This document shows, one piece after another, positions 30,766 through 39,592 of a stretch of 53,654 nucleotides of DNA. The position numbers and the translations under genes were made by a program. The notes under the pieces were generated by a model that made no database searches, was not told the origin of the DNA, and was given only the letters and a program-made list of their open reading frames with translations. Location: NCBI GenBank assembly GCA_012031785.1, contig JAAUTG010000004.1:1-53654 (forward strand). The letters are read 5' to 3'. Source of the DNA: Saprospiraceae bacterium (GTDB lineage: Bacteria > Bacteroidota > Bacteroidia > Chitinophagales > Saprospiraceae). Position 1 is the stretch's first letter. Each line of letters starts with the position of its first letter.

Positions 30766-31185
30766 ATGTCTGGAAACAGAACTTTCACAATGATTAAGCC
30801 CGACGGAGTGGCAGCAGGAAATATTGGAGCTATTCTTCACAAAATAAACGAAGCAGGATTCAGAATTGTAGCCATGAAGCTGACCAAACTTTCCGAAGAA
30901 AAAGCGGGTGCGTTTTATGAAGTACACAAGGCGCGTTCATTTTACGGCGAATTAGTGTCTTTTATGTCTTCTGGTCCGATTGTGGCAGCTATCTTGGAAA
31001 AAGAAAATGCAGTAGCAGATTTTAGAGAACTCATTGGAGCGACCAACCCTGCAGAGGCTAAGCCAGGTACTATTCGCGCGCTCTATGCAAAAAGCATTGG
31101 CGAAAATGCAGTACATGGTTCTGATTCAGATGAAAACGCAGCTATCGAAGCTGCTTTCCATTTTGCTGGAACAGAGTTATTTTAA
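30766..31185 (+). CDS. ndk: Nucleoside diphosphate kinase
   Basis: 139 residues. It balances nucleoside triphosphate pools by phosphotransfer from ATP. ATG 30766 is chosen because it begins [19 protein letters not shown], the family N-terminus; an in-frame upstream extension from 30742 is not conserved. The catalytic His is in [15 protein letters not shown]. Intact. A strong promoter lies upstream and an intrinsic-type hairpin downstream. Confidence 0.97.
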   Translation: MSGNRTFTMIKPDGVAAGNIGAILHKINEAGFRIVAMKLTKLSEEKAGAFYEVHKARSFYGELVSFMSSGPIVAAILEKENAVADFRELIGATNPAEAKPGTIRALYAKSIGENAVHGSDSDENAAIEAAFHFAGTELF

Positions 31186-31194
31186 TATATCCGT

Positions 31195-31250
31195 TTTGAT
31201 GTTTAGTTGATTGGTCTTTAGCTTTAATCTCTAATCAACTAAACATCAAA
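31195..31250 (+). terminator. ndk terminator hairpin
   Basis: Arms TTTGATGTTTAGTTGATT (31195-31212) and AATCAACTAAACATCAAA (31233-31250) are perfect 18-bp complements with a 20-base loop that contains GGTCTTTAG. It lies 10 bases past the ndk stop and just before the tRNA gene 3' end, so it may serve both strands. Confidence 0.65.
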
Positions 31251-31260
31251 CGCCCTCAAG

Positions 31261-31332
31261 TGTCCTCGCCGGGACTCGAACCCGAATCAAAAGTTTAGGA
31301 AACTTCTATTCTATCCCTTGAACTACAAGGAC
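31261..31332 (-). tRNA. tRNA-Arg (anticodon CCU)
   Basis: 72 bases. The acceptor stem GTCCTTG pairs with CGAGGAC, with one G-U. The D arm is GTTC/GAAT. The anticodon stem GAAGT/ACTTT encloses loop TTCCTAA with anticodon CCT. The T loop is TTCGAGT between TCGGG and CCCGG. The discriminator base is A. CCA is not encoded. It reads AGG codons. Confidence 0.93.
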
Positions 31333-31489
31333 AAACTAACACTAGTTACAAGATAAGTATTTGATAATTAAAAAATTGTACGATTAAATTAATATTTCGT
31401 TCATCGCTCATTTCTTAAAGGTCGAAACTACAGTGTTCTAGTTTTGTTTTATTGCTTTTAATTTACATCTAAAGTACGCAATTAGTTCT

Positions 31490-31846
31490 ATGGATATTGA
31501 AACTTTTCGAGCGTATTGCTTATCGAAGAAAGGAGTGGAAGAAACATTCCCTTTCGACGAAGTAACTTTGGTTTTCAAGGTAATGGGTAAAATATTTGCA
31601 CTTACTGGCTTGGATGACGATGGATTTAAGGTCAATTTAAAGTGCGACCCAGAACGTGCCGTAGAGCTGCGCGAAACCTACGAAGATATTCAACCAGGCT
31701 GGCACATGAACAAAAAACATTGGAACACCATCCATTTTGAGGGAGATTTAGACGACGCTTTTTTGAAAGAACTAATCAATCATTCTTATGACTTGGTAGT
31801 AGCATCCTTGCCCAAAAAGGACAAAGTTCTACTCGCTAGTTTGTAA
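31490..31846 (+). CDS. MmcQ/YjbR family protein
   Basis: 118 residues, intact, small alpha/beta protein of the MmcQ/YjbR (CyaY-like fold) family. Features: KGVEETFPFDEVTLVFKV near the N-terminus, FALTGLDDDGFKVNLK, and PGWHMNKKHWNTIHFEG. Members are thought to bind DNA, but function is poorly known. It converges on copA. Confidence 0.88.
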   Translation: MDIETFRAYCLSKKGVEETFPFDEVTLVFKVMGKIFALTGLDDDGFKVNLKCDPERAVELRETYEDIQPGWHMNKKHWNTIHFEGDLDDAFLKELINHSYDLVVASLPKKDKVLLASL

Positions 31847-31893
31847 CCTTCGTTTCAGATTGAAAATTGCCTATCGTATGCAGCTCAATGAAG

Positions 31894-34021
31894 TCATCGA
31901 ATGCGTTTCCAGTTCAATCGAATTGAGTTCCCAATCACGACCACATCCGAAAAAGCCATGAACAACGCGCCCCACATAGGGTTTAGCATACCCATTGCTG
32001 CAATCGGTATGGCAACAATGTTGTAAGCAAACGCCCAAAACAAGTTCTGATGAATGGTCTTGAGCGTAAGTTTACTGATTTGATAAGCATTAACCAAACT
32101 GCTGAGCTTACCATTCAAAAGTACAATTTGAGCCGCCTGAATCGCTACTTTTGAGGCTTGACTTAATGAAACGCCAATGGTGGCTTTAGCTAATGCTGGT
32201 GCGTCATTGATGCCGTCACCAATCATAGCCGTAGGAGACGCTTGAACATATTTTTCTAGCTGTTTCAATTTTTGTTCCGGCAGTTGCTCTCCCTCAAAAG
32301 ACGAAATACCTAATGCCTGCGCCATTTCCTGTACCTTGGCTTGACGATCACCGCTTAACAGCATCACATTTTTTTGGGCTTTCTGAAAAAATTGTATGAC
32401 TTCTTTAGCCCCCACTCGCATTTCGTCAGCCATGTCCAAAGTAGCCAGTAGCTCCTCATTGCGCACCAAATAAAGTTGATGTTCAGCGTCAAGCGTATAT
32501 TCACGCACTAAGCGGTACGCCCCTAACAAATAGCGATTGCCCAGAGTATCTTCGGCTTTCAATCCTTCTCCTTTTATTTCCGTGATACTTAAGAAAGAAG
32601 GCACTGCGATGTTTGCCACTTGATCTTCTAACGCGCTGACGAGCGATTGAGCAATCGGATGTGCTGATTTTTGCTCTAAAGCATGAATAATAGCTAGCGT
32701 TTGTGTCGGTTGGTTAGTAAAATGTTGAATGGATTTAATTTGAAACTTGCCCGTAGTAAGTGTTCCAGTTTTGTCAAAAACAAAATTTTGAATACCAGCA
32801 AAAGTTTCTAGCGTTTGACCTCCTCTTACTAGGATGCCGTTTCTTGCCATTCTACCCACGCCAACCATGACTGCTGTGGGAGTTGCCAACCCCATGGCGC
32901 AAGGGCAGGAAATCACTAGCACGGCGATACTATTCATCAAAGCTTGTTGAAAAGCAAGCCCTACGATAAAATAAGCGACCCCAAAAGTGAGGAGAGAAAT
33001 CGAAACTACGACAGGTACAAAAATAGCACTGATTTTATCTGCTAGGCGTTGAATGTCAGGCTTTTCTTGTTGTGCATTTTTTACTAAATCAATAATACTT
33101 TGTAGCACCGTCTGACGACCCACCGCCGTGACGTTCATCACAAAATTACCTTGCTTCACGACGGAAGCCCCAACTACTGTATCTCCTTTTTGTTTAGTTA
33201 CCAATTCACTTTCTCCAGTCAGCATAGATTCGTCTAAATAAGCAATACCCTCTAAAATTATCCCATCTAAAGGTACTGCTTCTCCTTCATTTACTTGAAG
33301 TGTATCGCCTACTTTTATTTCCTTTAAATCAAACGTAACGATAGCTCCAGAAGGCATGATGCGTCTGGCTTTTTCACTTTGCAATTTACTCAATTCATCA
33401 ATAGCAGAAGTGGTTTGTGCTACGGCGCGACGCTCCAACCAATTACCCACCAATACTAAAGTAATAATGGTTGCTGCTGTTTCATAAAAAATATAATTGT
33501 GGTTGTTCTGTATGGTTCCAATCAAACTATATACAAAAGGCAGCTGTACTACCCAGCCAAATTAGAACATCCATATTCGGAATACCCATTTTCAGGGAAT
33601 TCCAAGCACTTTTACCAAAATGTAAAAAACCAAGAAAAAATACAGGCAAGCAGACCATCAATTGCACCCAAGGATGATGCAAAAAAGGGAAAGGAGAAAT
33701 ACCTACCATATCGAGAAGATGATGTAAAAGCAGTGGTAAAGTAAAAATAGCACTCATTAAAAGTTTGCGCTCCAAAGTCCACCAAGATTGACGATGATCG
33801 GGTTCTATCACCTCAAACCCAAGTTTATGAATACCTGCTTTCACTTCTTCTAACGTCAAAGCAGTTTCGCTCTGTTTGAAGCGAACTTCATGGGTTTGGA
33901 AATTGACATAGATATCTTCCAATCCTTTGCGCTCTAGATATTTATTGATGCTGGCAGCACAGTTGGTACAGGTCATTCCTTCTACTCTCAACTCCACTAC
34001 TTCATTATACTTTGCTGTCAT
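31894..34021 (-). CDS. copA: Copper-translocating P1B-type ATPase (frameshifted)
   Basis: Copper export across the inner membrane, repaired length 708 residues. One N-terminal heavy-metal domain has GMTCTNCAAS (Cys18, Cys21). The frame breaks in the A run at 33535-33538; removing one base gives AAFVYSLIGTIQNNH. Then come the actuator loop LTGES, the metal-channel motif SCPCAMGLATP, the phosphorylation motif DKTGTLT, a CopA-type HP motif (SAHPIAQ), and hinge GDGINDAPAL. Only one metal-binding domain is present. A CopZ-like chaperone or regulator is not adjacent. Confidence 0.94.
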
Positions 34022-34269
34022 AATTTTTTTTTAACTTTGTGCAGTAATTCATACTTCAAAGCATTAGGTGGTAAATTAACCTTATCAGCGTTGCCGTGCT
34101 TTGCTGGTAGAAAGCACATCAAATAAGTGAGTGAGCAAAAGTAATGGTCACTCTTTTATTGATGGAGTCCATTAACAGCTATTAACGACGCAAGCAACTT
34201 ACTTGCTTTAGAGTATCAATTCATCAGAACAATTTTAAATTCGTTTTTCCAATTAAAAAAGTAAAAAAA

Positions 34270-35076
34270 ATGAGAAAGTTCTTCACCTTATTATTCTTTT
34301 CCGTGTTATTTCTTGTGTCTTGTCAACCCGCAGTAAAAGAAGATACAGAAACTACGACCGCCAAAACAACAGCAGAAGAGGCTAAAAAATATGTACTGAA
34401 GCCTTTTGAAACTTCTACACAATATCTCGATGCAGCTATCGAAGACATGACCTACAAGAATGGTAAAGTAAAGGTCGCCTACAAATCTAAAGATTATGTT
34501 TTAGGTAATCAAACACCTGATGCACCACAGAAAATGTGTGCCAATGCTGCAAAAGGACAGCACATCCACTTCATCGTGAACAATGCACCTTATGATGCCT
34601 ACTATACGAATGAATTTGACACAGAACTTCCTGATGGCGAACACATTATACTAGCTTTTCTTTCTCGTTCGTACCATGAAAGCCTCAAGAATGAGCGTTC
34701 TTACATGGCAGTAAAAGCAACCGTAGAAAAGAAATCCTTTGTCGCTGCCGAACAAGTGACTGAACCAATGTTGTTTTACAGCCGCCCCAAAGGCAAATAC
34801 ATTGGTAAGGCGGAAACTGAAAAAGTGATGTTGGATTTTTTTGTTACTAACCTGGAGCTCGGCGATGATTACCGCGTGAAAGTGGAAATTAATGGCGAAG
34901 AAGAACACTTAGTGGACGCTTGGCAACCTTACTACATTGAAGGATTACCGATGGGCGACAACAAAATTAAACTAACTTTGATTGACAAATCTGGTAACCC
35001 GATTGAAACGCCACTCAACCCTGTGGAAAGAGTGTTCACGCTAGAAGCAGACCCAGCCGAAACAGCCGTTCAATAA
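34270..35076 (+). CDS. Conserved lipoprotein, function unknown
   Basis: 268 residues. The lipoprotein signal ends LFLVSC, with Cys18. A low-complexity Thr/Ala/Glu linker follows (about 22-40). The mature domain has KGQHIHFIVNNAPYDAYY and LPDGEHIILAFLSRSYHESLK, a His-containing beta domain, and a second beta domain from about residue 155. I recognise relatives in Bacteroidota but no established function. Divergent from copA across about 250 bases. A link to copper through the His residues is speculation. Confidence 0.6.
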   Translation: MRKFFTLLFFSVLFLVSCQPAVKEDTETTTAKTTAEEAKKYVLKPFETSTQYLDAAIEDMTYKNGKVKVAYKSKDYVLGNQTPDAPQKMCANAAKGQHIHFIVNNAPYDAYYTNEFDTELPDGEHIILAFLSRSYHESLKNERSYMAVKATVEKKSFVAAEQVTEPMLFYSRPKGKYIGKAETEKVMLDFFVTNLELGDDYRVKVEINGEEEHLVDAWQPYYIEGLPMGDNKIKLTLIDKSGNPIETPLNPVERVFTLEADPAETAVQ

Positions 35077-35094
35077 TCATTTTTATATTCAAGT

Positions 35095-35129
35095 TAGTCT
35101 TTAGTAGTGATAAAAGCTACTAAAGACTA
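35095..35129 (+). terminator. Hairpin after lipoprotein gene, GTCTTTAG-type arms
   Basis: Arms TAGTCTTTAGTAG (35095-35107) and CTACTAAAGACTA (35117-35129) are perfect 13-bp complements with a 9-base loop, 19 bases after the stop codon. Same arm motif as the hairpins near 17.1 and 21.5 kb. Confidence 0.6.
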
Positions 35130-35211
35130 GCCTCTGAAAATCTTCCCTCGAAATTATTCAATAGAAAAATACGTTTTGAAAAACTTAATCATCTATGTAA
35201 ATCTAACTCTT

Positions 35212-35598
35212 ATGATTAATCTAATCAAACGATGGAAAACACAAGGGCAAGGAGATTTAATTACTCCTAATGATAAAACTATTGTCTTTAACTTGAATTA
35301 TAAAAACCTTCTTATTGGAGTTTTAAAATTGGAGAATGGAATATGGAGTTTTCAATACTCCGAAGATTTTAAAAATCAAGATAGAGTCAAGTTATTGCCT
35401 GACTTTCCAAACGTAGAAAAAGTGTATGAAAGTAAAGAACTGTATCCTTTCTTTCTTCACCGAATACCAAGTCAAAAGCAACCAAAAGTACAGAAGAAGA
35501 TTAAAGAAAATCATATAGATGCTACTAATGAAGCCGAATTACTCCGTTTCTTTGGTAAAAAATCTATTTCTAATCCTTTTTTACTTCAGTCAGTCTGA
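35212..35598 (+). CDS. Orphan HipA N-terminal domain (HipS-like) protein
   Basis: 128 residues from ATG 35212. It matches the HipA N-terminal subdomain: LLIGVLKLENGIWSFQYS, then PDFPNVEKVYESKELYPFF and the end NEAELLRFFGKKSISNPF. In complete HipA this precedes the kinase; in HipBST systems the same piece is a separate antitoxin-like protein, HipS. No kinase or HipB-type regulator lies beside it: a palindrome closes the transcript and the next gene is an opposing GNAT. Function alone is unknown. Confidence 0.7.
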   Translation: MINLIKRWKTQGQGDLITPNDKTIVFNLNYKNLLIGVLKLENGIWSFQYSEDFKNQDRVKLLPDFPNVEKVYESKELYPFFLHRIPSQKQPKVQKKIKENHIDATNEAELLRFFGKKSISNPFLLQSV

Positions 35599-35621
35599 AC
35601 CCATTTTATTGATTCTAAAAG

Positions 35622-35655
35622 AAAGCCAAATTGATGTTAACATCAGTTTGGCTTT
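35622..35655. terminator. Near-perfect 34-bp palindrome
   Basis: Centre GATGTTAACATC, flanked by AAAGCCAAA and TTTGGCTTT, with a single T-G mismatch pair. It lies between the HipS-like gene and the converging GNAT gene and reads as a terminator in both directions. Confidence 0.6.
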
Positions 35656-35760
35656 ACTTTTTGAAGGGTCAAAGCAATTGAATTGTCAATGGACACTACG
35701 TCAACACAATATCTAAAAAAGTCAGTTTCCTATAACCTAAAAGGATAATTCTGCTTCCTT

Positions 35761-36213
35761 TTATAGCTTTTTCTCAAAGCATAGACTATTTTCTACGCCC
35801 GCATACTGCCCATAATTTGGTATCAACTGGTAGCCATTCTTTTGATAAAGATGAATAGCGTCAGGTTGTCTTTTGCCAGTTTCTAAAATACAAGTAGTAT
35901 AAAATAATTCCGCAGCCCAGCCTTCTAATTCAAACAAGATTTTGGTGGCGACCCCTTTTCCTCTGTATGCTGGTAGAACATACATTCGCTTTACCTCCAC
36001 AACACCGTCGGCGTAAGCCCTGATTGCGCCACAGCCTAACGCCTTTTCTTCTTCATACACTAGAACTACGTGCTTAATTTTATCAACCTTGTTAAACTGT
36101 GAATAAAAAGAATGCTCTTCACCATCAGTTTTAGCCAAGTCTGTATCCAACAATTTCACTAATTCAATAAAATCTTTGTGGGTGGCATCAGTTCTGAGTA
36201 TTTTTAGCTTCAT
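35761..36213 (-). CDS. GNAT-family N-acetyltransferase
   Basis: 150 residues from ATG 36213. The acetyl-CoA binding core is VKRMYVLPAYRGKGVATKIL (motif A R/Q-x-x-G-x-G), followed by TTCILETGKRQPDAIHLYQKNGY. Substrate unknown. Intact. It lies 35 bases downstream of fabG on the same strand and could be cotranscribed. Confidence 0.88.
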   Translation of the reverse strand: MKLKILRTDATHKDFIELVKLLDTDLAKTDGEEHSFYSQFNKVDKIKHVVLVYEEEKALGCGAIRAYADGVVEVKRMYVLPAYRGKGVATKILFELEGWAAELFYTTCILETGKRQPDAIHLYQKNGYQLIPNYGQYAGVENSLCFEKKL

Positions 36214-36248
36214 TGATAATGAATTTTTCAAAGTAATATTTGTAGCAT

Positions 36249-37000
36249 TTATGTATTCAATGCCCCGCAGACACTAATAACTTGACCTGAAATATATAAC
36301 GACATATCAGAACCCAAGAATACGCAAGTATCTGCGACTTCATCGGCTTTACCTAAGCGCTTCAAAGGAATTCCACTCAAAAAAGCATCTTTTGTTTTTT
36401 CATCCAAAGCATCGGTCATGTCGGTTTCAATAAAGCCTGGTGCAACAGCATTGCATCGAATACTTCTTGAACCTACCTCTTTGGCGATGGATTTGCTGAA
36501 TCCAATAATTCCTGCTTTAGAAGCTGCATAATTGGCTTGACCTGCATTGCCAAATACACCTACTACGGAACTCATATTAATAATAGAACCAGTCTTATTC
36601 TTTAACATGACTTTTAGGGTGTGCTTGGTCATATTGAAAACCGATTTCAAGTTTGTTTCCATCACTTCATCCCATTGTTTTTCGGACATTCGCAGCATTA
36701 AGGTATCTTTAGTGATGCCCGCATTATTGACCAAAATATTAATTGTACCAAAGTCACTCACCACTTGATTGACCAGTTCTTCCGCCGCTTGAAAAGAAGC
36801 AGCATTCGATTGATAGGCTTTTACCATACCGCCTACGTCTTGTAGCGTCTCCACAATAGCTTCCGCTCGACTTGCAGAAGAATGGTAAGTAAATGCAACT
36901 TTTGCGCCATGTTCCACATATCTTTTGACGATAGCTTCTCCAATTCCACGAGAACCGCCCGTAATGATGGCAACTTCCCTTCTAATAGTTTTCCGCTCAT
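36249..37000 (-). CDS. fabG: 3-oxoacyl-[ACP] reductase FabG (frameshifted)
   Basis: NADPH-dependent reductase of fatty-acid elongation, repaired length 250 residues. The true start is ATG 37000: one missing A near 36976-36978 joins MSGKLLEGK to VAIITGGSRGIGEA, the cofactor-binding motif. NNAGITKDTLMLRM, the Ser in MSSVVG, and catalytic Tyr/Lys in NYAASKAG are present. The C-terminus ISVCGALNT is a known variant of the usual GG end. Other short-chain dehydrogenases are possible, but the match to FabG is close. Confidence 0.9.
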
Positions 37001-37336
37001 TTATTGTCGTTTTTAGTCTTTAACAAAAGATAATTAGGAAAGACAATTTCGTTCAGGACGCTAAAATATTAGTTATTTGGAGAAAATAAAAAAATTTGAG
37101 TAATATTGTCAAGTAACTACTCGGGTAATCATTTTTTCCCAATAGAATCATATCTTTGATGGCAACTATGACTGAAAATTGAGTGCTACAAAAACATTAA
37201 TGTCAAAAATTAATATTCTTTTTGAAGAGGTTTCGGCAAGGTCGCTGTACAAGAATAGTACAAAATTGAATAGCGGCATTTTTATGCTATAATAGCGCGA
37301 AAATTGTAAAATACCAAATTTAAAATACCTAACACT
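37001..37336. other. Divergent intergenic region fabG/marC
   Basis: 336 bases without a gene. A pair TTGAAT (37266-37271) and TATAAT (37288-37293), 16 bases apart, looks like a proteobacterial-type promoter. No convincing Bacteroidota promoter was found. Confidence 0.4.
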
Positions 37337-37963
37337 ATGGATTTATTTGTAAACTCATTGATTGCATTAGTTTCTATCGTTAATCCACTCGGGGCAGTTC
37401 CTTTATTTTTAGCACTTACGCCCACTTATACACAAAAGGATAGAAGCCGCTCGGCACGGCAAACTAGCATTTACAGCGTCCTCATTTTAGGTGGCTTCTT
37501 TCTTGCAGGTGCAGCTATATTAGGTTTTTTTGGAATCAGCCTCCAAGCAGTCAGAATAGCTGGTGGTATCATTATTCTCAATTCAGGTTTTTCGTTACTC
37601 AATGGGCGATTTGAACAAAGCAGGGCAGTGAATGAAAAAGTAAAAGAAGAAGCATTGCATCGAGCTGACATTTCTTTTACCCCTATGGCAATGCCAATGC
37701 TTTCTGGACCAGGTTCTATTTCGTTTCTTATCTCTGCATTCGCAGAACATCAAAATTGGGTATCAAGAGGTTGGATTGGGCTGGCGATTATAGTGACAGG
37801 TATAATTATTTATTTGATACTCCGAAGTTCTGCTTATTTGCATCGCATGATGGGGGAAACAGGCTTAAAAGTGATCTCTAGAATTATGGGCTTTTTGGTT
37901 ATGGCAATTGGCACGCAGTATATCATCGCAGGTATTTATCAGTTGATTAATGATTTGAACTGA
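37337..37963 (+). CDS. MarC family integral membrane protein
   Basis: 208 residues, six predicted membrane segments. Features: SLIALVSIVNPLGAVPLFLA at the N-terminus, ILNSGFSLLNGRF, and FTPMAMPMLSGPGSISFLIS in the centre, the most conserved stretch of the family. MarC proteins were once linked to antibiotic resistance, but their transport substrate is unknown. Intact. Confidence 0.93.
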   Translation: MDLFVNSLIALVSIVNPLGAVPLFLALTPTYTQKDRSRSARQTSIYSVLILGGFFLAGAAILGFFGISLQAVRIAGGIIILNSGFSLLNGRFEQSRAVNEKVKEEALHRADISFTPMAMPMLSGPGSISFLISAFAEHQNWVSRGWIGLAIIVTGIIIYLILRSSAYLHRMMGETGLKVISRIMGFLVMAIGTQYIIAGIYQLINDLN

Positions 37964-38055
37964 GGATAGCTGAAAGGTAAATAAACGCAACACCTAGTGT
38001 AAAAATCTATTATCTTCGTCCTTAAACATCTAACTAAAATTTGCATTCGCGCGGT

Positions 38056-39393
38056 ATGAAGAACTGGTTACAAAAATGGACAAGCAAGGCTACTGCACCA
38101 GTACAGGTACCAGACATTACGTTAGGAAGGTACAGCGACGCTTATAGGCTCGAGGACAATCTCCGTGCTTGGGAAGCAGCTATGCAAGCATACGAAAGCG
38201 GCAATTATCTGCTGGCTTATCGTCATTTCTTTCAATTTCTCAGGGATGAAAAAGAAGACAATGTGCGAGTGGAAGAAAAAAATGGTGTGTTGTATTTTGA
38301 ATTGATTCAAGGTTCAAAATCTGTACGTGGACAAGCGGATCGCCACAAGCTAACTGCAGTGGCAAAAATATGTAGAACTACACAATTACAGGCAGGGTAT
38401 ATGCGAAGAATGCTAGAAAAGAATTTTAGTTTAAAGTATTGCCGCTATGCCCTGGATGGTGATGATGTAATTTGTATGGTATTCAATACTTACAACGCAG
38501 ATGGTGCGCCCTACAAATTGTATCAAGCACTCCGAGAACTGGCTATTAATGCGGACAAACAAGATGATTTGTTGTTGGATGAGTTCAAGGATAGTTTGAA
38601 AGTAGTTGAACAATTGCCACAGCAGCAAATGTCTGCCCACGAACAATTGGCAAAGTATGAGTTTACAATTAGTAGCATTCACCGCGTGTTAGACTTAGTA
38701 GAAAAAGGTAAACTTCCACCAGAACAATTCCCAGGTGCTTGTTCCTACCTGTTGTTGAGTTTAGCTTATAAGCTCGACTTTCTTGTCAAACCAGAGGGTT
38801 TTATGATGGAAACGCTGGAGCGAATTCACCGCACCTACTTTGAAAAAAATGATACAGTCAACATAGAGAAAAACAAACTCCTATGCAGCGAGTATAAAAA
38901 GTTATTAGCGCGTTCAAAAGAAGACTACTTCAAAGAATTTTATTCTACTAAAGCCACCTTTGGAATCACGAGCCCTGAAAATCACAATCGAGTAGCCGTG
39001 TTCATTGAAACAGAAGTACACAATATGGACTGGTACCAAGAGCATGGTCATGCAGAAGTAGCACTAGCTATTGCGGATTATATTGTAGGATTTTGCTTAT
39101 TCAATTTTGCCATTTTAAAACCTGACCGTGACTTATTTAAACTTTATTATCAAATTACTGTACCTCACTTCTTTGAGTCACTTGGATTTCGTCCAATATT
39201 TTATGATTTTCTAACTCATAGTTTCGATAAGCAAGCCATTCGCCAAGCACTTCAAGATATCAAATCAACTCACCTTAACCAGTACCCACAACTACAACCT
39301 GATATTCGCTCTTTGCAGTTTGATGACTTAGCTACTTTTGCCAAGTCCTTTTTATTGATGGTCAAAGACTTAGATTTATCCGCATCAAAATAA
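38056..39393 (+). CDS. Unknown 445-residue soluble protein
   Basis: Not recognised. ATG 38056 is preferred over an upstream TTG at 38041. No signal peptide or membrane segment. Residues ~35-185 form a mixed domain (WEAAMQAYESGNYLLAYRHF; KYCRYALDGDDVICMVFNTY) reminiscent of YbjN/type III chaperone-like folds, which is only an impression. The remainder is helical, with acidic and aromatic residues. Intact, and monocistronic between marC and a convergent hairpin. Confidence 0.6.
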   Translation: MKNWLQKWTSKATAPVQVPDITLGRYSDAYRLEDNLRAWEAAMQAYESGNYLLAYRHFFQFLRDEKEDNVRVEEKNGVLYFELIQGSKSVRGQADRHKLTAVAKICRTTQLQAGYMRRMLEKNFSLKYCRYALDGDDVICMVFNTYNADGAPYKLYQALRELAINADKQDDLLLDEFKDSLKVVEQLPQQQMSAHEQLAKYEFTISSIHRVLDLVEKGKLPPEQFPGACSYLLLSLAYKLDFLVKPEGFMMETLERIHRTYFEKNDTVNIEKNKLLCSEYKKLLARSKEDYFKEFYSTKATFGITSPENHNRVAVFIETEVHNMDWYQEHGHAEVALAIADYIVGFCLFNFAILKPDRDLFKLYYQITVPHFFESLGFRPIFYDFLTHSFDKQAIRQALQDIKSTHLNQYPQLQPDIRSLQFDDLATFAKSFLLMVKDLDLSASK

Positions 39394-39531
39394 GCAATTG
39401 ATAATTTGCCTCATGCTATTCCCTGCTGGCTTTGGCTTACCCACTAAAAGTAAGAACACTTTAGCCTCTAAAAAAAATATGGCAGGTAAGTTCCCCAAGA
39501 TTAATGCTAGCTAATTAAAATAACCAAATCC

Positions 39532-39578
39532 ATTGATTTGTGGAGGTTAACTTGTCAATTTAACTTCCACAAATCAAT
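39532..39578. terminator. Bidirectional terminator hairpin
   Basis: Arms of 19 bases (39532-39550 and 39560-39578; ATTGATTTGTGGAGGTTAA against its complement) pair with one mismatch over a 9-base loop. It lies between two converging genes. Confidence 0.65.
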
Positions 39579-39592
39579 AGGCAGGTTGATAA

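Noticed and set aside
35212-35598. Complete HipBA or HipBST toxin-antitoxin module
   Set aside because: No kinase or HipB-like DNA-binding gene is present within the neighbouring kilobases.
37266-37293. TTGAAT-N16-TATAAT as the marC promoter
   Set aside because: Bacteroidota sigma factors rarely use this form and AT-rich DNA produces it by chance; spacing is also short.
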